Below are positions 28,549 through 40,840 of a stretch of 64,000 nt of DNA, in pieces. Source of the stretch: Paulownia fortunei (taxonomy: Eukaryota > Streptophyta > Magnoliopsida > Lamiales > Paulowniaceae); assembly GCA_019321725.1 (NCBI GenBank), contig JAGSPU010000056.1:186001-250000 (forward strand), written 5' to 3'. Positions within the stretch are counted from its first letter, which is position 1. Each line of letters opens with the position of its first letter. The notes beneath the pieces are model-generated. The model was not told the DNA's origin. It searched no databases and worked only from the letters and a program-made list of their open reading frames with translations. Made by a program: the position numbers and the translations under genes.

Positions 28549-29683
28549 GCTTTCATATATGTGGAAAATCTGGTCGCAGCATTATCATGATATTTTCTGA
28601 TTTCTGAAAATGGTGTGTTAAATATGTAAAAATGGTGTTAAATTTTCGATTAGTACGCACATTCTTATCCCGTTCTTGTTTTTCGTATTATCTGTATGTG
28701 CAGAAAATTCTTTGATATGTATTGGGAAATTAGAAGGAAGAAAAATATTATTACTGGTGAATAGCAGCCGGCGAAATTAACGTGCAGAAAAGGAAAAAAA
28801 AAAAAAAAAGAATACTAGTAATTGTTTTGGTGGCTGGTGAGTGCTGCAAGGTTTTTTCTTTTTTCTTTTGTGTTCTCTGATGTTGCAATGGCAAATAAGA
28901 ACCAGTACATGGACATAAATTTTTAAAAAACATAAAAACAAGCTACCTAATTACTGAATTATTTTGAATGACGTAAAGATGATTTTCTATTGCAGGGATT
29001 ATTGTACGGTTAGTTGTAGGAAAAGGTAAAAAACTGAAAAAACTACAAATGGGCCAACTCTTGGATTGCAAAATCTGGTTGATAAACTTAAAAATAGAAG
29101 GGATTAGGTAGTAAAGTACTTGTTAAAGTAACGTTTCTTAGCGAAGGCTATTGCCTCCATCTGATCTCAGAATTCACGTTTTGGAGTGATTAGGACATAG
29201 GTGAACAGAACCCACAATTTCTGCCTCAAATCACATTAAATAAGCAATCACTATATATATATATATATATTAATTTTGTTATATTGAAGAATAATGCTTA
29301 TGGTTAGTTAAATAATGTTGATTTGATTGACTCACAAGAAAACGAAGGCAATTAGAGAACTATCCATCAGTAGGAACTCAAAAATGACCAAGTCAGCCAT
29401 CTAGGTGGAAAATACTTAACAATTTTGACAAGTCGTCTTACTAATATTTAAGGCTAAGAGTACAAGTTAATGGAAATGCTTTAGGTCTATCAAAACAACT
29501 TTCTTTCCCACCTACCTATTTGTTTATCAACAGCATTGTCTGAACGTTCAAACATTCAAAGTTTTCAACTTCCAGGAAGGATGAAGGCTATATTCAGAAA
29601 GTCCACTGATATCTATCCAGCAACTTGTTTCTGAACATTATATTATATATAGATGAGCACTTGGAACCAAGAAGATATCCCTG
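28549..29683. other. Spacer between F-box copies 1 and 2
   Basis: AT-rich; contains an A-run near 28796-28809 and an (AT)n microsatellite at about 29252-29270. A short TATATATAGATG stretch just before copy 2 may be part of its promoter. No gene recognised. Confidence 0.45.
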
Positions 29684-30833
29684 ATGAATCAATTCAGTAT
29701 TCAGGACAAGGATATGAAAGCAGAAGAACAAAGGAGATATTATCAGATGGTAGAAATGAAAGGGATCGGTTATCTCCCCCGTGATCTGGTCATCGAAATA
29801 CTTTCAAGACTTCCTGCCAAGGATCTTTGCAAGTTCAGGTGCGTATCTAAATCATGGCACGACTTATTAACTCGTGATATGGAATTTATGGCCCGACATA
29901 TTGAATGGTCTAAGCAAAAGCCTCTGTTGCTTGTCAGAAGATACCTTTCTGATGGGATTGGGGAACTTAACAAGAGCAAAATAACCATTGAATTGACCTC
30001 CATAGACATGCAGGGAGATGTAACTGATAAGTTTAGGAAAGTAATTGATGGACCTGTTCACACATTCATTTCTTGCGGTGCATTAAGCATTTTGTGCTGC
30101 ATGTACTCTCTATATGTTTGCAATCCCAGCATTCACCAAGTTGTTCATGTCCCATATCAGTCTAACTCTCGTCTATACAACATAGGCTTTGGCTACCTTC
30201 CTGTGTCAAATGAATACAAAATTGTCCATATGTTCTATCATTCTTTTGTTGGAAGTGGGAAAATGGGATGCGAGATTTTCTCTTTCAGAACTGGTGAAGG
30301 AGTGACCTCAGGTTCTTGGAGAACAATTGGAGATTGTCCTTTTAGTGCCTGGACCGATGAGTATCCTGTATGTGTGAATGGAATTATATACTGGGCGCTT
30401 TCTTCTGGATGGAAAGACAAATCAATTCTCTCTCTTGACTTGGAGAAAGAAGAATTAGCAGTATTTCCTATCCCATACATGAATCCAAAAAGTACAGCTT
30501 CTTGGAGTATTAGGGCTTATGGGGGCTCTATGTGTGGTAGGGTTTTCAGCAGAAGCATCGACAATGGATATATGGATGTTGAAGGACAAAAAGAAAAAGA
30601 TTTGGGCGATGGAGTACAGCATCAATCTTTTCCCTTTGTGTCCCAAGTTTCTGATTCCTTCTGATGATCACTCTGAAGAAATATTAGTCCATATGGAGCA
30701 GAGGGATCTCATTTGTTATAGCCTTAAGAGTGGAACTTCCAGGAAGATTGGATACTACAGGGCCATGAAGACTTACAATAAGCCATGCCTCTACTATGGT
30801 AGTCTTATTCCTATGCGTACAACTGGTACTTGA
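29684..30833 (+). CDS. F-box/FBA protein, copy 2 of a tandem trio, one frameshift
   Basis: Same family as its neighbours: F-box LPRDLVIEILSRLPAKDL with FRCVSKSWHDLL at residues about 30-70, then an FBA domain (SLYVCNPSIHQVV, FGYLPVSNEYKI, CVNGIIYWA, SLDLEKEELAV). At 30521-30525 a run of five G breaks the frame. With four G the protein reads smoothly into GALCVVGFSAEAS and on to YNKPCLYYGSL, giving 382 aa. Start chosen at MNQFS because copy 3 has the parallel MNHFG. Likely an SCF adaptor with an unknown target. The single homopolymer indel suggests an intact gene with a consensus error. Confidence 0.85.
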
Positions 30834-32840
30834 ATGGTTTGCCTGGGCAATAGGACTTGAATAACCAGATGAAAAACCAGAATTTTTTTTTTCTTCAGTA
30901 GAAAGGTTTCAAGCATTTTCTGCCCCTGATTGTCTGAACTTTCTTTTTCGCACAATTGGAGATGCTTCCTATGGAGTTAGCTTGCATATTTTTATTGTAC
31001 TTTTATTAATTCAGATAGTGTTGAATTAACATAATAAGGAAATTGTGCATGCTCTATCACAATTGAACATTTTGAATTTCTTAAAGGGGCGTGGAACATT
31101 GTTGAATTTCTAAATTTGTGGGGTGTGGACAATCACATACTTAGCTCTTCAGCTTAATCACACTGGTACCCACAATTACATAAAGAGACCTCATTTGACT
31201 TCTTTGATTCCTTACAGTATACATTTGTTTCTCAGACATGACAAACAACATGAAGATCAAAACAGGAAATCCAAAAGTAAACAAAAATTCACATGAACTT
31301 AAGTTGGGGAATTAACTTGAAGCTCTTCATACCCGAAATGAGTTTCTATCCTACTTGTACAAAAAATAATGGCCTTATAGGAACCTGAGTACACAGTAAT
31401 AACCAAAAACAGATCATGCTCTGATGAAGCTTTTGCCTTAACTCACATTGCAAAGACCATTCATCTTGAATATTTACTTTGAATTCAAATGAAAGAACTA
31501 CAATTGCCGACTGGTGTAACTAGAATGGACTTTGAGCAGGTCAGTTTAGATGGAATTTAACTTGACAAAATCAACTGACACCATTTTTTCTATTATGAGA
31601 GATAAATAGTCAGCTGTTTTTATTTTCATTGTTTATTTAAAGCCCACATATTCCTTCCTGATAATGTGAGGACTTCTTCTGCTGGCTAACAATGTCACGC
31701 TTCATGCATTTTGCCATTTATTTACTCTGCCGGCTAAGCAACATGAGTTAACAATTCAACAGTTCAAGATAAGATGCTTACTGAAATCCTGATAGAAAAG
31801 GAAAAGCACTGACCATCTATCTCAAGATTTCTCATTCCTGTTTAGGATTTCATTGTTTCGACTTGTAACGATCTTGTCCTTAAGAGTCAACTGAAAATAA
31901 TTTTTCCAAAAAAGTATTTTTCACGATTCAAAAGTTTTGATTATATTACTTCCTGATAGAAACTTGTTCCTTGTTGCAACCAATGGAATCAGGGTAGCTC
32001 ATAAATTTCAAAAAGACAGGATCAATTCTAAGTATTGGGGGTTTGGAATAAGATGTATAGAAAATGCATCGAAACAGCCAGTCAACCTAACATAAGGCAC
32101 TGCTTTGAAACGAAAGCTTAGACATATTGCGCTATTGTTCTCTTTGAATTTGCCCCGTAGATTCAAGAATAGATGGTTCAAGTTTTATTCAAAGATAATG
32201 ACATTCCAACCAGGCTCAAGTTTTGGTTCTGGTCTGGTTATGCAGAATTTCAAACATATGAAGTCCTCAAAATCTTGATAAGAAAGATATATTTTGAAAT
32301 TCAGTGTTCTCTGAGGCATTTTAAATGAATTTTTTTTTCCTGATGTGTGTAATTCTGTTAGATAGCCTGGTAGAAATGTAGATGGTATCCCTCTTTATTG
32401 TGTAAATTACCCTGCAACTTGTAAAATTAATTTGGAGAAGAGCACTTTGTAATTCTTATAAGACATAACACTTCACAGACTCAAAGAATTGGACGAGCTG
32501 CTCAGACATTTGCCATTTATTTTCTCTGTAATTTTCTCCCAGATCAATATTTGTGTGTGTGTGTGTGTTTTTTTTTTTTTTTCAATTTGGAAAAATGATT
32601 AGAAATTGACGTGCAATGTATAGTATTTTTAGAAAGTATAACTTCTTCATTCTTTGTTCCTTATTCTTGTCTTGCCTAACAAATTGTCTTAAAATAATAT
32701 ATGTGTCCCTTTCGGACACATTGAAATATTAAACAATATTATAGAAACCATCTCAAGGTTTTCTTGGAAAGTCCAATGATATGTTGTTTTTTCTATGTAT
32801 AGAAGAATATGGTCCTTTTCACATCATGGTGACAGATGAA
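30834..32840. other. Spacer between F-box copies 2 and 3
   Basis: About 2 kb without a recognised gene. It holds a (GT)n-(T)n microsatellite near 32553-32582. Sequence just upstream of copy 3 (ATTATAGAAACC and a nearby TATGTATAGAAG) may hold its core promoter. Confidence 0.4.
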
Positions 32841-33974
32841 ATGAATCACTTTGGCAATCAGGGCAATGATCGGAAGCTACAAGGAGGGGAAAAGAGAACT
32901 GGCAATCTTCCTCGTGATTTGATCATCGAAATACTCTCAAAACTTCCTCCCAAGGCTCTCAGCAAGTTCAGGTGTGTTTCCAAACAATGGTATCATTTAC
33001 TAACTTATGATAAGGAATTCATTGCCCGGCATGTCGAATGGTCTAAGAAAAATCCTCTCTTGCTGATACGAAGATACATTTTGGATGAAAATGGGGAAGT
33101 GAGTAAACGTAAAGCTACCATTGAATTGACCTCTGTAGACATGGAGGGAAACGTTGCAGATAAATTCAGGATAGTCATTGATGGACTCGTCCATACATTC
33201 ATTTCTTGTGGTCCACTAAGTATCATGTGCTGCATGTATTCTCTTTATGTCTGTAATCCAAGCTTCCATGAAGTTGTCCGTGTCCCATATCGTTCTAGAA
33301 CTCATTTACAGAACATTGGCATCGGCTATGTTCCCCTTTCAAGGGAATACAAAATTGTGCACTTATTTGAGAAGCCCTACTTGGGAGAGAGAAATATGGA
33401 GTGTGAAGTTTTAACTTTTAGAAATGGTGAGAGAGTCAGCTCTGGTTCTTGGAGAAGAAGAACCAGAGTTTGTCCTTGGAGTGCCTGCACTGAAAAGTTC
33501 CCTTTGTGTGTGAATGGAAATATTTATTGGGCACGATCTTCTGGATGGAAGAATAAATCAATTCTATCATTTGACTTGGAGAAGGAAGAGTTCAGCATCA
33601 TCAACTATCCGTCGTGTGATTACAAAACTTACAGTTTTCTGGAATTCACTGGGATCAAAGGGTCTTTATTTGTCATTGGGTGTTCAGCAGAAACATCAAC
33701 AATGGATGTGTGGCTATTGGACAAAGATGAAAAGACTTGGGTTATGGAACATCGCATCAGTCTCTTTCCTTTTGCTGTAAACTTCCTGATTTCTTCAGAC
33801 AATCAAAGTGAAGAAATCTTGATCCATACGGAGCAGAAAGGTCTCATAAGCTACAATGTTAAGAATCAGACCTCAAGAAGGATTAAATACTTTGAAGGTG
33901 TGAGAAGTTACAATAAGCCATGCCTCTACCATTATAGCCTTTCTCCTCTGCATGCAACCACTTATAGGCAATAA
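32841..33974 (+). CDS. F-box/FBA protein, copy 3 of a tandem trio, intact
   Basis: Complete 377-aa single-exon protein. F-box at residues about 26-66 (LPRDLIIEILSKLPPKAL, FRCVSKQWYHLL); FBA domain follows with SLYVCNPSFHEVV, GYVPLSREYKI, CVNGNIYWARS and SFDLEKEEF. The C-terminus (SYNKPCLYHYSLSPL) matches copies 1 and 2. Start chosen at MNHFG to parallel copy 2; in-frame ATGs at 32781 and 32826 would add 20 or 5 residues that the paralogue lacks. Copies 2 and 3 are closer to each other than to copy 1. As the only unbroken copy, it serves as the internal reference for the indels in the other two. Confidence 0.88.
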   Translation: MNHFGNQGNDRKLQGGEKRTGNLPRDLIIEILSKLPPKALSKFRCVSKQWYHLLTYDKEFIARHVEWSKKNPLLLIRRYILDENGEVSKRKATIELTSVDMEGNVADKFRIVIDGLVHTFISCGPLSIMCCMYSLYVCNPSFHEVVRVPYRSRTHLQNIGIGYVPLSREYKIVHLFEKPYLGERNMECEVLTFRNGERVSSGSWRRRTRVCPWSACTEKFPLCVNGNIYWARSSGWKNKSILSFDLEKEEFSIINYPSCDYKTYSFLEFTGIKGSLFVIGCSAETSTMDVWLLDKDEKTWVMEHRISLFPFAVNFLISSDNQSEEILIHTEQKGLISYNVKNQTSRRIKYFEGVRSYNKPCLYHYSLSPLHATTYRQ

Positions 33975-34952
33975 AATCTCATAATTTTCATAAAAGTTTT
34001 TGGAAAATGCTCATTGACTGCTCATATGAACCTAGAAAATGTTGATTTATTGCAAAAAAAGGCCCCTGGTCGGCAAGTGAGACGCAAACCACAGATTTCA
34101 ATTGTCAATCATACCACTTGTTCTACTAGGCTATGTTGTTGGATGTAATTTGTTATCATATGTGACTTGTATTTTACTTCAGTAAGCACTTGAGATTCAG
34201 ACTGATATAAATTTCAATTAGGTGCATATGGCCTGATGGCAGAGCCGAATTAATGTCCAGTCATGAAAGAAAATTGGCATTTCACTCAATGGATACCATT
34301 ACAACTTAACTATTATATGCAGAATACTGAATACTCTGATGAGAAAAAGCTGATGAGTCCTGGAAAGGAGGAATAACATCTTTACTTCGTTGTAGTGTTT
34401 GGTCAGGGTAGCTCACTAGTTACTAACAGCGCTGACGATGGAAGTAAAATCAAGATCCTCAAAGTTGATTAGTTTCTTTGGTTTCACCAAAACAAGTTTG
34501 ATATATTCATGCAATTTTAAGTTTAGACAACTGCAGAAGTCCCATCCGTACTGGAGCAGCAGGGCGACTGGCAGCACTTTAAGCACTGCCAAGAATTCAT
34601 AATCCGACCCCAAGAAGTTAGTGATTTTCCAAGTGACAATAAGACAGGATATTAATTTATCTCGAACAATCCTAGGCTGTTATCACTGCTTTTTCCGAAA
34701 TGTGTCGGTACGTTATTTATCATCTGAAAATCCATGGATTGTGACTTTTTTTACAAGGTTTGTCTTTCTGTAACTTTGGGTTCACTATATGAATATGTAA
34801 AAGGTTACTTGGTTCTGAGTTATGTATAGGTTGTCATACATGATGTTTATACGAAGTTAGTTCTGTTTGGTTGATGATTGCCTGGAATATGCAGCGTATA
34901 CGCTAGTTGATTGGAGTGGCATCTTGTCACCAAAATTACTGTACAAGAGAAC
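33975..34952. other. Convergent intergenic region
   Basis: Lies between the 3' ends of F-box copy 3 and psaE. It should hold both polyadenylation regions. No gene or repeat recognised. Confidence 0.5.
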
Positions 34953-37260
34953 TCATTTAACCTCTTCAACCTCATCCAATGCGTAGTTGTTTGTTGATAC
35001 ATTAGCATAGTTCACTTTGTTAAACCGCACGACAACCACCGGGTACCTGGTCTTGGGGTCCTGCAGATTGCAGAAACAACAAGATGATGACAACCAATAT
35101 GTCAAAAGCCAAAAAAAGTATTTGTTGAGTTGATTTTATACCAACAATTCGTTTGCCTTTTTATTAACATTTGGTTCATTTTTAAGTATTTATAATACTT
35201 TTGATACATTCAAGTTGAAATATTGTAGATAATGAGAAAATGAGAAGAAAATGGAAAGAAATACAAAACTTGGTTAAATTTAGAAGAACCCTCGTTGTAG
35301 TGTTATTGTAGGCAGTGTTCGTATTTAAATCATAACTCTTTGTTCAAATATTATTCTTGAACCATTAGAAGGCCAAAAGATATATCTATAACTTCTATGT
35401 TCATCACAAAATCCATTTCTTTCGATTTTAATGAGAAAATTAGGTTAAAAAGTCTGTACTTGATTGAAACTTTCTAGTATGTTATATTTTGGTATTCTTG
35501 CTATAACTCTTTCCACATATTTCATATCGCGTTGATTCAAGCGGCTATGGAAAGTTAGGACATAGAGTTGCAATTCTTTAGAAGACACCAAAAATCAATT
35601 CATCCTAAAAAGAGCTCAAAAACTAGTTACAAAGGGCTGAATACTATTAGGAAAGAGGAAAACTGCAGCCACGAGTCAGCGCCTAGGCACTGAAAAGCGG
35701 AAAAGTAGGGTCAAAATGGATTTTTTGCCCTTTTAGGGAGATGTCCAATTTTAAGAATTCCAAAAGCCTCAAAAATGAAAAATCAGTTAGAGAGAGGGAA
35801 GATAACAGAGAACAAACCAGAAAGAAAAGAAGAGAAGAAGACAAGGAAAATGGGAGATTTCTTTAAAGATTGAGAAAGAAGACATCACTAGGGAAGAAAC
35901 TCATTCTTTTTCAAGTTCTATTTTTATGTTTCCTGTTTCTCTCTTTAATCATATTCATAAATATTGTTAACTTATTATTCATTTTTACCATCATATACTA
36001 TTTTTTTTTTAAATTGTGATGTAATCTAAATATGATGTTTTGAATATTTATATCAATTCAATTCTTGATTTATTTTCAAGTTGAGTTTTCTATATTATTT
36101 TTAATTACTTGGCCACTAATTGAATGATTTGCTAATCATTGCTTTGGAAGGTGATATATGTGTCTAGTTTTAAGTGTAGAAAATCATAAATTACATGTAA
36201 AATAGGAATATACTTACATGGTTTGTGTAGTCATGTTTGAAATTTATAAAACCTAATGAATTGTTAATTGTTGTAATTCACATATGAATATAGTGGGTTA
36301 ACAATTGATGATATTTTCATTAGATCTTGGGAGAGAATAGTGGATAATTTAGGGATTTTCGACTATCATTTGAAAAATAAATTGAGATTGATGAGAAAAA
36401 TAATCAATTCGAATTAAGTATAGTAAAATCATAATCTAGGTTTTTTAGTTATTGAAATTCATCTTTAATTATTTTTTATTATTAGTTTAGTTTAGTGAAA
36501 TTTAGTTTGTAATCATCATTACATTCTTGCATGTATTCAAATAAAATTAAAATTAATATAATTTCGATAGTTAATACATCAATATTTATTATAAAATAAT
36601 ATTCTATTTATCATTTTATTATTTATTAACAATAACGTAAACTTGTGTTCACGAATTTTCATAACAACCAATACATCTAAAACTAAGAAAAAAAAAAGTA
36701 TCTGCAGTCAGATACACGGGCAAACATCACAATTTACCTGATCAACAGCTACAACTGATCCTACAACCTTGTACCAGTGAAAATCTTTACCTAGGATTCT
36801 GACCTATTGAGGAAACCACATGAAGTACAGTACTCATAAGGAGGGATAGAAGGGGCTTCTTTCTTTCTACTCATAAGAAAAGTTCACATGCACAATTTCT
36901 TGTTTTGCATAACCATCTCTATTAGATTATGCCATCTATATATACTGTAGTAGAAACATACATGTTCCACCCCTAAGGCTAAAGTCAGAAAGAAATAAAG
37001 AAGAATTTGGTTCATAAACTCACCTTAGATCCTCTTGGGGGTCCGATTGGAGGCGGCTTAGCAGCCGGGGCATTGGCGGCTCCGCCTGCCAGCGCGGTGG
37101 CTTCAGGGGCTGCTGCCTCTTCCGCCGCGCGCACAATTGAACCTCCGTTGCTCTTGGAACCAAACATCAACATATTGCTCGGAGGTGTGTTGGTGTTAGA
37201 GATGGCATTTGGGGTTCCTAGAAATCCAGAGGCGGCGGAAGCCATGCTGCACCCAGCCAT
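34953..37260 (-). CDS. PSAE: Photosystem I reaction centre subunit IV (PsaE), plastid precursor
   Basis: Stromal subunit of photosystem I that helps dock ferredoxin/FNR and supports cyclic electron flow. Exons 37260-37024, 36803-36738 and 35060-34953 join in frame to 136 aa. The start [13 protein letters not shown] parallels Solanaceae PsaE precursors; a later Met at 37245 is possible. A transit peptide ends near IVRAAEEA, followed by an Ala/Pro-rich linker. The mature domain has [27 protein letters not shown], then [19 protein letters not shown] and [12 protein letters not shown], the SH3-like fold of PsaE. Oddities are one extra Val in PVVVVRF (the family usually has three), [12 protein letters not shown] where KILRKESYWYK is common, and a second intron of about 1.7 kb. 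Frame intact. Confidence 0.95.
35130..36690. mobile_element. Possible old retroelement inserted in psaE intron 2
   Basis: The intron between exons 2 and 3 is unusually long and contains a distinct block: a purine-rich stretch (about 35780-35900), a T/A-rich tail and phrases resembling plant retroelement long terminal repeats. I see no coding domain, polypurine tract or clear TG...CA ends, so this is a judgement from composition and appearance only. Confidence 0.25.
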
Positions 37261-38075
37261 GACCTTTGCTTTTTCCTCCAAATTGTGAAGGCGTAAAAAG
37301 AGAAGAGAGATATCAAAGACTCTAGCAAATGATAAAAAAATAACAAAACAGAAACAGATGACGAATGTGGAAGGAGTTTCAGCTGCTGGAGCCACTGGGG
37401 TGCTGCCATTTCTGAAATCATATCCCGTCTTGATGGATAATGTCATCCACGCCAACGTCGCTTCGGTAATTCAAATTGTGAACTCTCCGTTTGTCTCCTT
37501 TTATTTTTCTTCTGAATTTGATTTTTGAAACTGACTAACCCACTCAACAACATGATATCTAAGCTTGATCAGATTATTTTTAATTAAATTTAGAATTTTG
37601 TTTAAATATTTTTCTCCTTTTCCCTCTTCCAAGAGGATGTACTGCTTGCTTGATTTTGTAATTTTGCTACATACACAAAATCACACAATTTATTTGGCAA
37701 GATGTTCTTGAATAAAGAAAAGGCGCCACACCACCTTTGTCAACTCGGCAGGCTTTTCCTTATCTTTAGAAACATATAAAAACGTATCAAGATTATGTAA
37801 GGGCAAACAGTATTTCAACTACAACAGTATAACTCCAAAAGCTAGTTTATAAGCCTAAAACTTCCACCCAGCCTCTATCAAGAAGAAAGAAATGCAGAGT
37901 ATGAATCCAGTCACCAATTGTTGCTTCCGTTTCCTGTCTTCCCGGAAATGGCTGTTGATAAGCCATTCCACTGAGTTCGTGATCAAACCAGCATTAGGCC
38001 AATGAATGAACTTGGTTCAGTAAGCATAACTCAAGACTCCTCTTAACAGCATATTAGGCCACAGGTACAGTTTGT
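37261..38075. promoter_or_regulatory. psaE promoter and ABI5 3' UTR region
   Basis: Between the psaE start codon and the ABI5 stop codon, both genes on the minus strand. CCTTATC at 37758-37764 is a GATAAGG I-box on the psaE strand, a light-response element class typical of photosynthesis genes. The portion nearest 38075 should be ABI5 3' UTR. Confidence 0.4.
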
Positions 38076-39977
38076 TCAGTAGGGACAACTTGAACTCCTC
38101 CTCATGGCTCGTAATTTCTCGTTGGCTTTCTGTGCCTTGGATTGCATCTGTGCTTCCACTCTCGCTTCTTCATAGTACTGTGAGCAAAGTTTGCAGAAGC
38201 TCATAATATTTAGTGGAAAATCAGCCTGTTTGGTCATTCTCAAAAATTGCCAATATGCATTAGCATCGATGACTCACACGATGCAGCTCTACCAGAAATA
38301 GCATGATTAAAATTACATCAACATTTCAGAAATCCGACATATAGGCTATATCCCCAAGATTTGAATTCTTATAGATGTTGATCCTTCAACTCATAATGAA
38401 AAAAAAAACGTAAGAGGATGTGATAAGAGCTTCAAATCACATTGGCTGCCAAGCAACAATCTAACTACAAACAGAAAGAGAGACCTGAATTCGGAAAAAG
38501 GTACCTGTTGTTTCCTTTTCCTCTCAAACTCAGCCTGTTACAGTCGAGATAAACAAGTTCGTTAACATTGCTAGTAAACTACCATCCAAGACTATAATAA
38601 TGAAAAAGTTAGGAATTGCGATTCAAGTTACTTTTGAATGTAATCATGGATGTCAAAGTATCTCTATGATTACCAGAGCTTGTTTTAGATGTGCATTCTC
38701 TTCTTTTAATTGGTTCAATTCTGCTTCAAGTTCAACTGTGTAAGCCTGCCAAAAAGGCACAGGAATGAAGGTAAGAACTTGCCAAAATATAAAAAAAGGT
38801 ATATTACAATTTCTCACTTTAGCAAATCCTCAAATCAAATTCAGTATCATCAAACAATCAACAAATTGTACAGGGTCTGCACTAATCCTAGTGGAAAATG
38901 AATTCATCGGCAAATGAAGTACCTGCTTCCTCGCCCTAGATCGTGCAGCTGACTCTCTGTTCTTGATCATCCTTCGTTGTCTCCTCTCCACCACCTTCTC
39001 CACTGGACCATCTATAATCCGCTTCCGTCCTCCTCTCGTCCCACCCATATCCAATCCAAACTGATTCCCACTGTCTACCTGATTCGCGCACGGTCCGCCT
39101 GAGGACACTGGGCTTGCTGGTGACCCCATTCCCAAACCCTGCACTTGTCCAAATCCTCCACTTACATTTCCCATTCTCCCTCCATAACTGACTGCTGATG
39201 GCTGCTGTGAGTATGCACCACCCATTTTCATTCCTCCAGGGTATCCTGGTGCCTCTCCAACACCACTCTGTGGAGTGTCTGATAAGTTGCTACATTAACA
39301 CAGCCAGAAGCACCACCACCCATTGCCATTATTGGTCTAGCAACAAAACTAGGCCCCATTGCAGGATGGTTGCTGTTTTGGTGCATTCCATATGGTGGCT
39401 GCTGGGGTGGTGCAGGGGAAAAGTTCTGTGCCCTTACAATCCCTGCCCGAATCAAAAAATCTTCCAATGTCATTTCTCCAAACGTTGGTTGTCTCTGAGT
39501 GGTGTTAGGATTCTGAATATGGCTGTGACTATCATTATTATGCTGCTGACTTTTGTGAATTTCAGACCATACTTCATCCACTGTTTTCCTACACAAAGGC
39601 TCTGGTACACTGAGAGAACCTTGTCTTGGTAAGCTAGGCTGCTTGGATATTCCCTTCCCCATTGTGTTACCTTCTCGCTGGGGAAACTGCACTGCATAGG
39701 TACTGTTGCCTGTGTCCGTGGCACTACCTTGGGCATGCTCTTGAGCTTGATTTTCTTCAGCAGTCCATATGCTATTGAGGAATTCATCCATGTTCATAGA
39801 CCCAAAATTCTTGCCACTCTCACAAAGAGTATGTTGAAACTCATCGAGGGTGAGCGAGTATATAGACGATTGTCTCCCAAGTGATTGAAATGTCTGGATC
39901 TTAGGCTGTTGCTGGCTTGATTGCAGTGGTGACTCGATCTCTCCTTGGGTTATAATTTCAGAATCCGTAGCAACCAT
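38076..39977 (-). CDS. ABI5: ABI5-type group A bZIP transcription factor, one frameshift
   Basis: ABA-responsive regulator of seed maturation and germination arrest that binds ACGT-core ABREs. Exons 39977-38923, 38745-38674, 38534-38505 and 38177-38076 have GT-AG borders. The start MVATDSEIITQGE resembles ABI5. Conserved phosphorylation blocks are present: C1 GRQSSIYSLTLDEFQ, C2 NFGSMNMDEFLNSIW, C3 LCRKTVDEVWSEI, plus PTFGEMTLEDFL. The basic region NRESAARSRARKQ closes exon 1. The zipper begins AYTVELEAELNQLKEEN in exon 2 and the C-terminus is RRSSSCPY. Exon 1 is 1055 bases, one short of phase. The frame breaks near 39283-39288, between NVATYQT and PQSGVGEAPGYPGG. With one base allowed the protein is 419 aa. 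GRQSSIYSLTLDEFQ with PTFGEMTLEDFL, and exon phases, favour ABI5 over the ABF genes. Confidence 0.93.
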
Positions 39978-40840
39978 TTTGCGTTTTGTGGTGAAAATCT
40001 TCGAACTGTATGGACAATAGATGATCAATAAGTCAGTAGGTTGAAGCACACTACTGGCACCTGCAGGTCAATAAGCAGAAAGAAATCTTCAAATCAAAAT
40101 CTTCAAATCAATTATCTAATTAATTTTTCTGGAATGGAATTGATCTCTAACACTAATCTCTAGAGTATGAATAGAAGAAACCAATGTTCCTTTGTGCAAT
40201 TTGTAATATCATAAAAACATCATTCTCAATTTAACCATCTGCATTGCTTTGTTTTCATTTCCATGAAAATCCTCCCCTTCCCATTCCTCAGAAACAGGGA
40301 AAAAGAAAACCATAAATCCCCCCAAAAAATTCAAGAAAAAAAATGCCAAGACAGGTCATGTAAGAGAATGTGCTTGTCAAGTAGTGTGATAAGGTAAGTT
40401 CCTCACCTCCTCTTAAGTTGCATTGAGAACAAGCTGATACTACGAATTTATGCAACCAGCAAAAGCCACCCCAGGTAAGCAATATCAAGATGGAGAATAT
40501 AAATGAATTTCATGGTCACTAAAACATGTGAACTATCTCACCTTACAAGCCACAGTAATTGGTCATCACTCTAGAGTTCTCCTAATTTCAAAAGATTTTT
40601 CAAGTGTCTCACGAACAAGCGCACAAGTGCTTATATTCTAGATGCGGGACTAAAAATCCTCTCGTAGAGCCAATCAGATCCTAACACATAATTTTCTTGT
40701 GTTCAGAGCCCCCATGAAATTCAGGCTCTGTCTTTATTATTAGCTTACAAAATGCCTCTCAGCAACATAACAATCTATTTAATTCATCAAGTAATGGACC
40801 CCATTTCAGGTACTTTATTATGAGCATATACACAACATTT

